64,000 nucleotides of DNA from Planctomonas sp. JC2975 (GCF_012985205.1 NZ_JABEKS010000001.1:248001-312000), one strand, 5' to 3'; shown: positions 30,763 to 44,078, counted from the first letter of the stretch. Numbers and translations: made by a program. Notes: generated by a model not told the origin, from the sequence alone.

Positions 30763-32085
30763 ATGACGATTACTGACACGAAACCGATGACGAAGCGGGG
30801 AACCCCCATCCTGTGGCACAGGCGACGAGGACGTGTGGTGGTGCTGCTCTGCATCATGTACTTCATCGCATACTTCGACCGGAACAACATCGCCACCGCC
30901 GGTCCGAGCATCATGAAGGAATTCGATCTCACCAATGCGCAGTTCGGACTCGCGGCCAGCGTCTTCGCTTTCTTCTACGCGCTGCTGCAGGTGTTCGGGG
31001 GCTGGATCGGCGAGAAGATCGGCCCGCGCCGTGGGCTCCTGATCCTCGGACTGCTGTGGGGGCTCTCCACGCTCTTCACCGGTCTCGCCGTCGGCCTCGT
31101 CACGCTGCTCGTGGCGCGCGCCATCCTCGGATTCAGCGAGTCGGCCACCTTCCCCACCGCCACTCAGGCGATGAGCCGGTGGGTGCCGAAGGATCGCAAC
31201 GGGCTCGTGCAGGGCATCGTGCACTCGGCATCCCGGTTGGGAACGGCGCTCGCGCCGATCGCCGTCGCCGCGCTGATCCTGTGGAGCGGATGGCGCTCCT
31301 CCTTCATCTACGTCGGCATCCTGAGCATGCTGTGGGCGCTCATCTGGTACGCCATGTTCCGAGACCGCCCCAAAGACATGAAGGGCATCACGAAGCAGGA
31401 GCTCGCCGAGGTGCCGGATCTGCCGAACGCGGCCGACCTGCCTCCTGTGCCGTGGAAGCGGCTCATCCGCACGATCCTTCCTGTCACGCTCGTGGACTTC
31501 GCGTACGGCTGGGTCGCGTGGGTCTTCTTCACCTGGATCCCCACGCTGCTGTCGACCACCTACCACCAGGACGTCGCGAAGTACGGGCTCCTCACCTCGC
31601 TCATCCTCATCGGCGGCGTCGTCGGCGACACGCTGGGCGGTGTCGCGAGCGACTGGCTCATCCGGCGCGGCAGCCCGGCGAGAAGCGCTCGTCGCACGCT
31701 GCTGCTGATCGGCTTCATCGGCTCGGGCGTCTGCCTGATCCCGCTGGTCTTCACTCCCCCGCTCACCGTCACCGTCGTCGCGCTCTCGCTGTCGTTCTTC
31801 TTCCTCGAGTTGACGAACGCGCAGCTGTGGGCGATCCCGATGGATGTCGCACCCATGTGGTCGGGGACCGCGAGCGGCATGATGAACACCGGCTTCGGCG
31901 TTGCCGGCATCATCTCGCCGATCATCGTGGGTTCCATGGTCGACTGGACGGGCGGATTCGCCTGGCCGTTCGGCCTGTCGATCGGAATCCTGGTCGCCGC
32001 GACCCTGCTCGCCGCGCTGATGCGGCCGAAGCCCGTGCGACCGAACGTGTCGGCGGAGGACGCGGCGTTCACCGGGCAGGCGTAG
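30763..32085 (+). CDS. MFS transporter, anion:cation symporter (ACS) type
   Basis: The 440-residue protein has 12 predicted membrane segments. YFIAYFDRNNIATAGPSI in helix 1 is typical of the ACS family (hexuronate, glucarate, phthalate and related organic anions), as is GWIGEKIGPRRGLLILG between helices 2 and 3. The exact substrate is unknown. It stands alone on the plus strand between minus-strand operons; the 209 bp in front contain gttaac flanked by gtac motifs (about 30699-30721), possibly part of its control region. No catabolic genes adjoin it. Confidence 0.87.
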   Translation: MTITDTKPMTKRGTPILWHRRRGRVVVLLCIMYFIAYFDRNNIATAGPSIMKEFDLTNAQFGLAASVFAFFYALLQVFGGWIGEKIGPRRGLLILGLLWGLSTLFTGLAVGLVTLLVARAILGFSESATFPTATQAMSRWVPKDRNGLVQGIVHSASRLGTALAPIAVAALILWSGWRSSFIYVGILSMLWALIWYAMFRDRPKDMKGITKQELAEVPDLPNAADLPPVPWKRLIRTILPVTLVDFAYGWVAWVFFTWIPTLLSTTYHQDVAKYGLLTSLILIGGVVGDTLGGVASDWLIRRGSPARSARRTLLLIGFIGSGVCLIPLVFTPPLTVTVVALSLSFFFLELTNAQLWAIPMDVAPMWSGTASGMMNTGFGVAGIISPIIVGSMVDWTGGFAWPFGLSIGILVAATLLAALMRPKPVRPNVSAEDAAFTGQA

Positions 32086-32147
32086 CTTCGGCACGTGCAG
32101 CGGAACGGGATCCGATCACCAATGCCCGAACCATGCGGCTGAGCCGT

Positions 32148-33449
32148 TCACGCCTTCGACGAGACCGGGGACCCGTCGTGCGGAGCCGGCTCGGTGACGG
32201 ATCCGTCGGCCGGCGACCCGACGCGAGGCGCCTGGGTGGCTGCGCCCGGACCGCCGGACTGCGCACCTCGCGGACGTGCCTTGTAGCGACGACCGGTGAG
32301 CGCCAGGCTGAGCGGCGTGCGGCGAGCGACCTCCGTGATGAGCACGGCGCCGATGATCACGAGCACATAGGTGACGAGCGTGAGCCATGGGGTCGGAACG
32401 GTGCGCTCGAGCCAGTCGTCTCCCACCCAGAGAAGGATCCAGATCACCATCGGGTGCGACAGGAAGATGCCGAAGGAGCGGTCGGAGGCGAGATCGACGA
32501 CGCGCGCCGTGACTGATCCGGCCTTCCGCCGGTCGGCCCACCACGTGCCGATCGCGAGGAATCCGATCCCGACCGCGACGCCCCAAAGGATCATCACCGG
32601 CTGCATCGGCGTGCCCGCCCCGTAGAAGCTGTGGTGCCCGACGAGCACCTCGACCCAGTACATGCCCAGCATGATGGCGGCGGACGCCAGCACCAGCCAT
32701 CCGATCAGCGCGCGGTGCGTGCGCACCCACGTCAGGAATTGCGCCGCGTGATCGGCGGCGACGGCGCCAGCGATCACGAAGAACGAGTACGTGAAGACGA
32801 TCTGCTTCGCCCAGTCGCCGTACCAGCTGTACGACGACTGACCGTAGTGGTACCACGCCATGAGTCCGGCTTGCACGGCGAGGGCGCCGAGAAGCAGGAG
32901 CCAGTGCTTGCCGCGAGTGCGGCGCACCAGCCACACGATCACGGGCACGAGCAGATATACCTGCATCGTCACCAGCAGGAAGTACAGGTGGTACCACGCG
33001 CTGCCGGTCAGAGTGGTCACGACGAACTTCAGGACGAGGTCGCCGACGCTGCCGGTCGGGTGGTGCAGATATCCGGCGACGACGTAGATCGCCGACCACG
33101 CGACGTACGGAACGCCGACGAGCAGGAACCGCTTCGGCCAGAACTTCCGCATCGGCACCGGACGTGCCAGGAAGCTGTAGACGAGCACGAATGCCGTCAG
33201 CGCGAAGAACACCTCGCGGGTGAAGTGCATGAGGTCGAGCAGCATGTAGAGGCCGACATCGTCGGGGCCCGCTGTGTGGCTGGTGGTGTGCACGCCGATG
33301 ACGCAGACGAACGTCAGGATGCGCAGCACGTCGATTTCGTAGAGGTGGCGCTGGCTGCTGCGCGGCTTCGCAGCGGTGTCGCTCGCGGCGACAGAGTCCT
33401 CCGCGGCCGCAGAACGCTCTGGATGGAGTGCCGGACTGTCGCCGCTCAC
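32148..33449 (-). CDS. Acyltransferase 3 family membrane protein
   Basis: The 433-residue protein has about ten membrane segments and the family N-terminal motif (YEIDVLRILTFVCVIGVHTT), whose histidine is the presumed catalytic or acyl-binding residue. Such proteins O-acylate sugars, lipids or peptides at the membrane. The C-terminal 60 residues are a low-complexity Gly/Ala/Pro tail. It is the last gene of the cyd operon, with its GTG start overlapping the AMP-ligase stop by four bases. The acceptor is unknown. Confidence 0.87.
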   Translation of the reverse strand: MSGDSPALHPERSAAAEDSVAASDTAAKPRSSQRHLYEIDVLRILTFVCVIGVHTTSHTAGPDDVGLYMLLDLMHFTREVFFALTAFVLVYSFLARPVPMRKFWPKRFLLVGVPYVAWSAIYVVAGYLHHPTGSVGDLVLKFVVTTLTGSAWYHLYFLLVTMQVYLLVPVIVWLVRRTRGKHWLLLLGALAVQAGLMAWYHYGQSSYSWYGDWAKQIVFTYSFFVIAGAVAADHAAQFLTWVRTHRALIGWLVLASAAIMLGMYWVEVLVGHHSFYGAGTPMQPVMILWGVAVGIGFLAIGTWWADRRKAGSVTARVVDLASDRSFGIFLSHPMVIWILLWVGDDWLERTVPTPWLTLVTYVLVIIGAVLITEVARRTPLSLALTGRRYKARPRGAQSGGPGAATQAPRVGSPADGSVTEPAPHDGSPVSSKA

Positions 33450-34974
33450 TCGGCGCTCGCCGAGACCTCGGCCACGGCGCTGCGCAGGCGCACGCGCTGG
33501 ACCTTGCCCGTCGCGGCACGCGGCACGTCGTCGACCACGGTGATCGTGCGCGGTCGCTTGAACCTGGGCAGCCGCTCCTCCGCGAGACGGCCGAGCCGGT
33601 CGACGAGCTCGTGGTCTCCGTCCTCGGTGCGCGTGGCATCCGCTGGGATGACGAAGGCGACGGGCACGAATCCGAGCACGTCGTCCGGAGCGCCGACGAC
33701 GACGACCTCGCGCACGGCAGGATCCGTCAGCAGCACCTCTTCCACCTCGAGCGGATAGACCTTCTCGCCTCCGCGGTTGATCACGTCGTCGACACGGCCG
33801 GCGAGCGTGACGTATCCGTCGGCGTCGATCGAGCCGAGGTCGCCCGTCTTGAGCCAGCCGTCGGCATCGAAACGGTCAGCGGCCGCACCGCGGAAGTAGG
33901 CGTCGACGACGCCGCGTCCGCGGATCCACAGCTCCCCGACCTGGTCGAGCTGGAGGACGCCCTTCTCGCCGCGTGCCTGCACTTCGGTGCCGACCGGGAT
34001 GCCGACGGTTCCGGCGCGTGGAGCGTCGACGGGAGTCGCGGTGATCTGGCTGGCCGCCTCCGTCATGCCGTAGCTGACGACGAGCGGAATGCCCGCGAAC
34101 GCATCGGCGACAGGGCCGGGCAGCGGAGCCGACGCCGTGCGGATGAGCCGCAGGCGCGGCGGCGGGCTGATCGTCTCGGTCGCCAGCACCGCGAGGATGG
34201 CCGGAACGGCATTGATCCAGCTGATGTCGCGCTGCTCCATGAGCGGCCAGAACCCGGTGCGGTGGAACCGCCGGTCGACGACGAGCGTCGCGCCGGCGGT
34301 GAGGGTCGCGAGCAGGCCGACCACTTCGGCATTGATGTGGAAGAGCGGAAGCGAGTTGTACCCGCGATCGGCCTCCGTGAGCCGGAGGTGCTCGGCGACT
34401 GCGGCCCCGACGAATGCCAGGCGGTCCGCGGTCAGTTCGACGCCCTTCGGCGTGCCGGTCGAGCCCGAGGTGAACAGCATCGCCGAGCCGCCGGAGCGGA
34501 ACGCGGATGCCGCGTCCGTCGTGGGCTCGCCACCGACGTTCACGTCCTCGGATCCGCCGCCCTCCAGAACGTCGGCAACATGGGGCGGGGCGATGCGGCG
34601 CAGCCCTGCGGCATCGGCACGCGCGGGATCAGTCGTGACCAGGGCGGTCGGACCGTCCACGAGTCCGGCCAGACGAGTGACGTCCTCTGCCGTGAGAGCA
34701 GGATCCAGCGGCACGGATCGGTGACCGGCGGCCACCGCGCCGAGGTGGGCGACGGCGAAGACGAGCGGATCCGGCTCGTCGACGAACACCGTCGAGTGCT
34801 CATCGAGTGCGGCAGCGCTGAGGAACGCGTCGATCGCGCGGACGGTGTCTGCGTACGTCAGCATCCGGTCGTTGCGGGCGTCCTCGAGGTACGGCCGATC
34901 CCCGTGAAGGAGCGCCGCGCGGGTCAGAAGCTCTCCGATGGTCGGAATGCCTGCACCGTTCGTCCACTCTTTCG

Positions 34975-34978
<4 letters not shown>
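33446..34978 (-). CDS. AMP-forming acyl-CoA ligase / class I adenylate-forming enzyme
   Basis: The 510-residue enzyme should activate a carboxylate as an acyl-AMP and then probably as a thioester. The P-loop-like motif is FTSGSTGTPKGVELT, followed by SYGMTEAASQ (A5), WLKTGDLGSIDADGYVTLAGR (A7-A8) and the catalytic lysine in PRAATGKVQ (A10). MenE-like, short-chain and medium-chain ligases share these, so the substrate is open. The GTG start overlaps the cydDC stop (GTGA at 34975-34978). No PCP or other NRPS domain is attached. Confidence 0.88.
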
Positions 34979-38585
<3,607 letters not shown>

Positions 38586-38589
<4 letters not shown>

Positions 38590-39617
38590 TGGGGCTTCAC
38601 CGCCGCTTCGACCGCGTGCGTCGCCGGGATGCTGGCGCCGCTGATCCGCTTGCGGAACACCCAGTACGTCCAGCCTTGGTAGGCGAGCACGAGCGGGATG
38701 CCGAACGCGGCCACCGTCGTCATGACTCCGAGCGTGTACGGCGAGCTGGAGGCGTTGGCCACTGTGAGGTCGAACGCCGGGTCGAAGGTCGACGGCAGGA
38801 CGGTCGGGAACACGTTCGCGAAGATGGACGCTGCGCCCAGCACGAGGAACGCGCCCATGCCGGCGAAGGTCATGCCCTCGCGGTCGCGACGGGCAGCGAT
38901 CCAGGACCATACGGCGGCGGCGACCGCGATCGCGACGAGGATCCAGGTGTATGCCTTGCCGTTCATGAGCTCTACGCCGAGCACCCAGACGGCGAGCGGG
39001 ATGAGGAGCACGGGCATCCAGCGCACCGTGAATCTGCGCGAGCGGACGCGGACATCACCGTCGCTCTTCAGTGCGAGGAAAGCGGCGGAGTGCGCGAGGC
39101 AGAATCCGACGACGGCGAGTCCGCCGACGATCGCCCAGCCGTTGAACCAGCCGAACGGTCCGCCGACGCCGTCGCCGTTGGAGTTGATCGGCAGACCCGT
39201 CGTGGTGAGGGCCAGGGCCGCCCCAACCCCGAACGCCGCGACGAACGAACCGACGCCGAGCGCGACATCCCAGGCCCGCGTCCACCGCGCGGTGTGGCCC
39301 TTGCCGCGGTACTCGATGGAGACGGCTCGGAAGATGAGGCCGAGCACCGCCACGACCAGCGGGATGTACAGCGTCGAGAACAGTGACGCATACCAGAACG
39401 GGAATGCTGCGAAGGTGGCGCCGCCGGCCGTGAGCAGCCACACCTCGTTGCCGTCCCAGACGGGTCCGATGGTGTTGAGCATGACGCGGCGATCAGTCTC
39501 GTTGCGTGCCGAGAGGAGCATGTGCATGCCCACGCCCAGGTCGAATCCCTCCAGGAAGAGGTATCCGGTCCAGAGCACGGCGATCAAGATGAACCACAGT
39601 GTGGGGAGGACGTCCAC
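38586..39617 (-). CDS. cydB: Cytochrome bd ubiquinol oxidase subunit II CydB
   Basis: The 343-residue membrane subunit starts MDVLPTLWFILIAVLWTGYL, continues FLEGFDLGVGM, and carries GPVWDGNEVWLL near residue 51, the usual CydB signature. About eight membrane segments are visible. It forms the oxidase with CydA, without hemes of its own. It lies 41 bp after cydA and is coupled to cydDC by ATGA. Confidence 0.96.
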
Positions 39618-39658
39618 GATCGTTCCTTCTTCTGGTGTCTCGTGTGGATGATGCGGTG

Positions 39659-41245
39659 TCAGTACGCGAAGGCGAGCACGTCGTCATCTGCGGGAGCGTC
39701 GGGATCTTTCGGCTTCTCGGTCAGCTCGGGCAGGGCGGCGGCGACTCCGCCGCGGATGTACTTGGTGAGCAGCCGCACCTCGACCACCATGAGCACGGCG
39801 TAGACGATCGTGAACGAGACGAGCGAGAAGAGGATCTCGCCGAAGCTCACGCCGGGCGACACGGCCGCCGCCGTGAACATGAACACCCCGTCGATTCCGC
39901 CCGGTGTCGGGTTCGGCGCCACCACGAACGGCTGGCGGCCCATTTCCGTGAAGATCCAGCCGGCCGAGTTCGCGGCGAATGGTGCGAAGATTCCGGTCAC
40001 CGCCAGCCACATCAGCCAGCGCGGTGCGGGAACGGTCCCCCGTCTGGTGAGCCAGAGCGCGACGACGGAGGCGAACGCAGCCAGCGCACCGAACAGGATC
40101 ATCAGCCGGAATCCCCAGTACGTGACGGCCATGATCGGCACGTAGTTGATGGTCTCGCCGGCCCTCGATCCGAGCTTCGGATCGTCGGGCAGGTGGGTGC
40201 CGTACTTCTGCTGGTAGATCGGTACGAGCTCGTTCACACCCTTGACGGGCTCGTTGAAGTCGCCGTTGGCGAGGAATCCGAGCACGCCCGGCACCTCGAT
40301 GACGTTGACGACGCCCTTGCAGTCCTTGGAGCCGATGTCGCCGAAGGCCAGCAGCGAGAAGCTGGTTCCCGTGTGACACGCGGCCTCGGCTGACGCCATC
40401 TTCATGGGCTGCTGCACGAACATCAGGCGGGCCTGAGCGTCGCCGGTGATCGCGACGCCGGCGAACGCGATGATCGCGGTCACGGCGCCGATGCGCAGCG
40501 ACGTCAGCCAGACGTTGTGGTCCGCCTTGTCCCGGCCGGGCACGTCAGGAGCCTCGCCGACGATGACGCGCTTGTCGAGCCCCACTGTGTCGATGCCGTC
40601 ACGGCGCCGCTGCCACAGGTGGTACCAGCCGACTCCGAGCAGGATCGCGCCGCCCACCGCGAACGCCCCGAAGATCGTGTGGGTGAAGGCCGCGACGGCG
40701 GTGTTGTTGCCGAGCACCGCCCAGATGTCCGTCATGATCGGGCGGCCGTCGACGAGCTTCACGCCGACCGGATGCTGCATCCACGAGTTCGCCGCGATGA
40801 TGAAGTACGCGGAGACCACCGATCCCGCCACGGCCAGCCACAGGCAGGCCAGGTGGATGCGCCCCTGCAGTTTGCCCCATCCGAAGATCCAGAGACCGAG
40901 GAACGTCGACTCGACGAAGAACGCCAGCAGCGACTCCATGGCCAGGGGGGCGCCGAAAACGTCTCCGACGAATCGGCTGTACTCGCTCCACGCGAGCCCG
41001 AACTGGAACTCCTGCACGATGCCGGTGGCGACACCCATGATGAAGTTGATCAGGTAGATCTTTCCCCAGAACTTCGTCATGCGGTAATAGCGGTCGTTTC
41101 CCGTGCGCATCCACAGCGTCTGCATGAGCGCGACCAGCGGACCGAGACCGATCGTCAGGGGCACCATCCAGAAGTGGTACACGGTGACGATGCCGAACTG
41201 CCATCGGGCGATGAGCAGCGGATCCAGGTCGGTGACGACGTGCAC
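39659..41245 (-). CDS. cydA: Cytochrome bd ubiquinol oxidase subunit I CydA
   Basis: The 528-residue subunit binds hemes b558, b595 and d and oxidises quinol with oxygen. Expected ligands are visible: the histidine in VTVYHFWM, the glutamates in MESLLAFFVESTFLG, the histidine in AAFTHTIFGAF and the methionine in FTEMGRQP. The quinol loop is short, without the long E. coli insert. The GRQPW motif reads GRQPF here. The GTG at 41245 is preferred over 41260 because gagg lies just ahead; both are possible. The divergent promoter region has three palindromes. Confidence 0.94.
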   Translation of the reverse strand: MHVVTDLDPLLIARWQFGIVTVYHFWMVPLTIGLGPLVALMQTLWMRTGNDRYYRMTKFWGKIYLINFIMGVATGIVQEFQFGLAWSEYSRFVGDVFGAPLAMESLLAFFVESTFLGLWIFGWGKLQGRIHLACLWLAVAGSVVSAYFIIAANSWMQHPVGVKLVDGRPIMTDIWAVLGNNTAVAAFTHTIFGAFAVGGAILLGVGWYHLWQRRRDGIDTVGLDKRVIVGEAPDVPGRDKADHNVWLTSLRIGAVTAIIAFAGVAITGDAQARLMFVQQPMKMASAEAACHTGTSFSLLAFGDIGSKDCKGVVNVIEVPGVLGFLANGDFNEPVKGVNELVPIYQQKYGTHLPDDPKLGSRAGETINYVPIMAVTYWGFRLMILFGALAAFASVVALWLTRRGTVPAPRWLMWLAVTGIFAPFAANSAGWIFTEMGRQPFVVAPNPTPGGIDGVFMFTAAAVSPGVSFGEILFSLVSFTIVYAVLMVVEVRLLTKYIRGGVAAALPELTEKPKDPDAPADDDVLAFAY

Positions 41246-41265
41246 GGTTCCTCGCTTCACGAGTC

Positions 41266-41282
41266 TTCTACGCTGCGTAGAA
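41266..41282. promoter_or_regulatory. BlaI-type operator O1 (cydA-proximal)
   Basis: TTCTACGCTGCGTAGAA is a perfect 17-bp palindrome apart from its central base. It lies 20 bp before the chosen cydA start, where a bound repressor would block cydA transcription. Confidence 0.75.
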
Positions 41283-41299
41283 TTCTACGCGCTGTAGAA
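41283..41299. promoter_or_regulatory. BlaI-type operator O2
   Basis: TTCTACGCGCTGTAGAA has the same half-sites (TTCTAC, GTAGAA) and five-base spacer as O1 and abuts it directly. On the minus strand the O1/O2 junction contains TAGAAT (41287-41282), a plausible cydA -10. Confidence 0.72.
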
Positions 41300-41324
41300 C
41301 GTTGTACCACTGGCGCCCGAAGAT

Positions 41325-41341
41325 TTCTACACGCGGTAGAA
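41325..41341. promoter_or_regulatory. BlaI-type operator O3 (blaI-proximal)
   Basis: TTCTACACGCGGTAGAA repeats the half-sites and spacing seven bases before the blaI ATG. TTGTAC at 41302-41307 could be a -35 with O3 covering the -10, so the repressor probably also controls its own gene. Confidence 0.72.
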
Positions 41342-41348
41342 TCGATGC

Positions 41349-41753
41349 ATGGCAGGTCGCACGTTGGTCAATCTCGGGGAGCTCGAACGAGCCGTCATGG
41401 ACGTCGTCTGGGACTCCCCCGCGCCCATCGCCGCGACCGATCTGCGCGAGAAGCTGCAGGCATCCGCCGACCAGGGCAGTGCGGAGCAAGGCGACGCGGT
41501 GCAGGGCAAGGGCCCGGCGATCACGACGGTGATGACAGTGCTCTCCCGGCTGGAGGCCAAGGGCTTCGTCGTGCGCGACAGGGATGCCAGGCCGCACCTC
41601 TACCACGCGGCCATGAGCCGCGAAGTCCACGTCGCCGAACTCATGCACGAGGTGCTCGGATCGGCATCGGACCGCGACGCCGTTCTCGCTCGCTTCGTCG
41701 GACAGGTCACGCCGCACGACGCTGAGCGTCTACGCAGGCTCCTGGACGTCTGA
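41349..41753 (+). CDS. BlaI/MecI/CopY family transcriptional repressor
   Basis: The 134-residue protein has the winged-helix start LGELERAVMDVVWDSPAPIAATDLREKL and the recognition region TTVMTVLSRLEAKGFVVRDRD, then a dimerisation tail. Family members bind palindromes as dimers and are inactivated by proteolysis through a membrane M56 peptidase. A Gly/Gln/Ser-rich stretch (about 41-54) interrupts the usual helix-turn-helix spacing. It is divergent from cydA, with three 17-bp palindromes between them, and five bp upstream of the M56 gene. Confidence 0.92.
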   Translation: MAGRTLVNLGELERAVMDVVWDSPAPIAATDLREKLQASADQGSAEQGDAVQGKGPAITTVMTVLSRLEAKGFVVRDRDARPHLYHAAMSREVHVAELMHEVLGSASDRDAVLARFVGQVTPHDAERLRRLLDV

Positions 41754-41758
41754 CGTCC

Positions 41759-42718
41759 ATGCTCGCCGTCGCCGCATCGTTGGCGCTCCTCGCCTTCGCA
41801 CTCGCCTGGCCCGTGCCCGTCGCCCTGGCCCGGGCTGAGTGGCCGCGACGCATGCCGGGACAGGCGCTCGTCCTCTGGCAGGCGATAGCGCTGGCCGGGG
41901 GCCTTTCCATGATCGGATCCCTGCTGGTCTTCGGCCTGATCCCCTTCGGCTCCGATCTCCCTCACGCGGCGGGCGCCTTCACCGCAGACCTCGTGGCCGG
42001 ACGCCTTCCGACCGACGCCAACTTCTTCGAGATGTTCGCGCTCGCGGGTGCCGCGCTGCTCGGCGCCCACCTCCTGCTGAACCTCGTTCGCACGGCCTGG
42101 CGTGCCGAGCGGCAGCGCCGTCATCACGCTCAGTTGCTCCGTCTGCTCTCCGATCCGATGCCGGAGCGTCCCGGAACCCGTGTGATCGACCACGCCACGC
42201 CAGTCGCGTACTGCCTGCCGGGCACACCGCGGGCGGTCACCGTGCTGTCGGCCGGTCTGCTGGAACTGCTCTCCGACGAGGAACTCGCCGCGGTCGTCGC
42301 GCACGAACGGGCCCACGTGACGCAGCATCATCACGTGCTGCTCGTCGCGTTCAGCGCCTGGCGCAGCGCGCTGCCGTGGTTCCCGATCGCCACCAGGGCG
42401 CACGAGGCGGTCGGACTCCTCGTCGAACTGCTCGCCGACGACCACGCGCGGCGAACCGTCTCCGAACGCAACCTGTCGCGTGCCGTCGCCAGGGTCGCAC
42501 TGGCGGGCGCTCCCCGTGTCGATGCCTCGTCGGCGGTTCCGGCTCGGGCCTTCGCCTCCGAAACGTCGTCTCCCGGCGAGTGGGCGGATGCCAGGGTCGC
42601 CCGCCTCACGGAACTCACGGCGCCCAGCGCTCCCGCGCTGCGCTTCTCCGTGCTCGCCATGGCGCTCGCGCTCGTCGTGGTTCCGACGATGCTGCTGCTG
42701 GGACCCGCGCTGTACTGA
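41759..42718 (+). CDS. M56 family (BlaR1-type) membrane metallopeptidase
   Basis: The 319-residue protein has membrane segments near residues 1-25, 38-60, 92-112 and 295-318, and a zinc motif AHERAH (HExxH) with nearby histidines. It lacks the penicillin-binding sensor domain of BlaR1, so beta-lactam sensing is not implied. By family analogy it should cleave the adjacent BlaI-type repressor after an unknown membrane signal. It starts five bp after blaI and converges on coaE. Confidence 0.9.
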   Translation: MLAVAASLALLAFALAWPVPVALARAEWPRRMPGQALVLWQAIALAGGLSMIGSLLVFGLIPFGSDLPHAAGAFTADLVAGRLPTDANFFEMFALAGAALLGAHLLLNLVRTAWRAERQRRHHAQLLRLLSDPMPERPGTRVIDHATPVAYCLPGTPRAVTVLSAGLLELLSDEELAAVVAHERAHVTQHHHVLLVAFSAWRSALPWFPIATRAHEAVGLLVELLADDHARRTVSERNLSRAVARVALAGAPRVDASSAVPARAFASETSSPGEWADARVARLTELTAPSAPALRFSVLAMALALVVVPTMLLLGPALY

Positions 42719-42744
42719 TCCGCGGACTACCGGTTCCCGTGGAG

Positions 42745-43350
42745 TCAGCGGGCGAGCAGCTGCTCCCAGAGCGCGTCCACCTGCCGGATCAGGGCGTCAC
42801 GGTCGCCGTTGTTGTCGAGGATCACGTCGGCGACCGCTCGACGCTGCTCGTCGTCCGCCTGGGACGCGATGCGGCTGACGGCATCCGCCTCGGCCATGCC
42901 GCGATCCTGGATCAGACGGCGGACGCGCTCGTCGCGCTCCGCCTCCACCACGACGATGCCATCGAAGCGGAGCGGACGATCGGCGGATGCCTCCACCAGA
43001 AGTGGCACGTCGTACACCACGATCGCGTCGGGGTCGGACGCCTTCGCCCGCGAGAGGCGGTCCTGAACGGCCTCCCACACGGCCGGATGGGTGATCGCAT
43101 TGAGGTCGCGGAGCGCCTCGGAGTCGTGGAACACGATCGCGCCGAGCGCGGCCCGATCCAGTGTGCCGTCACCCGAGATGACACCATCCCCGAAACGTGC
43201 CCGAACGGCCTCCAGGCCCTTGGTACCCGGCTCGACCACTTCGCGGGCGAGGCGATCGGCGTCGACGATCACGGCGCCGTGCTCGGCGAGCCGTGCGGAC
43301 ACAGTTGACTTGCCGGAGGCGATGCCTCCCGTCAGGGCGATGATCAGCAC
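42745..43350 (-). CDS. coaE: Dephospho-CoA kinase
   Basis: The 201-residue kinase does the last step of coenzyme A synthesis, phosphorylating the ribose 3-hydroxyl of dephospho-CoA. Walker A is LTGGIASGKSTV at the N-terminus; VDADRLAREVV and YDVPLLVE are the substrate motifs. The length is typical. It is downstream of rpsA and the MOSC gene, the usual actinobacterial neighbourhood. Confidence 0.96.
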   Translation of the reverse strand: MLIIALTGGIASGKSTVSARLAEHGAVIVDADRLAREVVEPGTKGLEAVRARFGDGVISGDGTLDRAALGAIVFHDSEALRDLNAITHPAVWEAVQDRLSRAKASDPDAIVVYDVPLLVEASADRPLRFDGIVVVEAERDERVRRLIQDRGMAEADAVSRIASQADDEQRRAVADVILDNNGDRDALIRQVDALWEQLLAR

Positions 43351-43410
43351 GCCCGCAAGCCTAGGGTGTGCGCCGATCCAGAGCGGACCGCTGGGCGGTT
43401 CGCGTACGCG

Positions 43411-43971
43411 TCACACGGGTTGGAGCGCAACGGGAACACCCGTTGGAAGCTCTACGGTCACCGAGTCGCCAGGACGTACGAGGCCGCCCTCGAGCACGAC
43501 GGACATGACTCCCGCCTTGCGCACGATCGTGCCGTCGGCGGCCCGGCTTACCATCTCCTTCATCAGCCCCGGCGCGAGCCCATTGATCTGATCGCACGGG
43601 TTGCGCAGACCGGTGAGTTCGACCGTCGCCGTCTCGCCCAGGTGCAGAACGGTTCCCGTCGGCAGCGCGAGCAGGTCGATGCCGGCCGTTGTGATGTTCT
43701 CGCCCATCTCGCCCGGACGCACGGCGAAACCGTGGCCGGCGACCTCGTCGAACAGTTCGGCCTGGATCAGATGCACCTGACGGAGGTTCGGCTGCAAGGG
43801 ATCTCGGGCCACCCGCGACCGGTGCTGCACGGTGGTGCCGGCGTGTGCATCGCCTTCGACGCCCCACGCCTCGATGAGCCTGATCTCGGCAACGACGGGC
43901 TTGCTGAATCGGTGACCGTCGTCCCGGCTGACGGCGACCACCTGCGCCCCACGCACGTCCCTGCTCTCCAC
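43411..43971 (-). CDS. MOSC domain-containing protein
   Basis: The 186-residue protein has a MOSC beta-barrel: KPVVAEIRLIEAWGVEGDAHAG, VHLIQAELFDEV, RPGEMGENITTAGIDLLAL and a conserved cysteine in TGLRNPCDQI. MOSC proteins carry sulfur and relate to molybdenum-cofactor sulfuration, though free-standing ones are mostly uncharacterised. The start is uncertain: GTG 43971 is used, GTG 43956 with agcagg ahead is equally good. Sequence further upstream belongs to the rpsA terminator. Confidence 0.85.
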   Translation of the reverse strand: MESRDVRGAQVVAVSRDDGHRFSKPVVAEIRLIEAWGVEGDAHAGTTVQHRSRVARDPLQPNLRQVHLIQAELFDEVAGHGFAVRPGEMGENITTAGIDLLALPTGTVLHLGETATVELTGLRNPCDQINGLAPGLMKEMVSRAADGTIVRKAGVMSVVLEGGLVRPGDSVTVELPTGVPVALQPV

Positions 43972-44025
43972 CCGGACACTCTCCCATGCGTGGGCGCTGC
44001 CGTCCAAAGCGGTGCCGCACGCGGA

Positions 44026-44068
44026 AACGGCAACGGCCGGGCCCACGAAGGACTCGGCCGTTGCCGTT
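44026..44068 (-). terminator. rpsA terminator
   Basis: Arms aacggcaacggcc (44026-44038) and ggccgttgccgtt (44056-44068) pair over 13 bp around a 17-base loop, ten bases past the rpsA stop. On the minus strand the stem is followed by TTT. Confidence 0.7.
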
Positions 44069-44078
44069 GATTGCAGTT

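Noticed and set aside
41759-42718. Beta-lactam resistance sensor (BlaR1)
   Set aside because: The M56 peptidase lacks the penicillin-binding domain and no beta-lactamase gene is adjacent.
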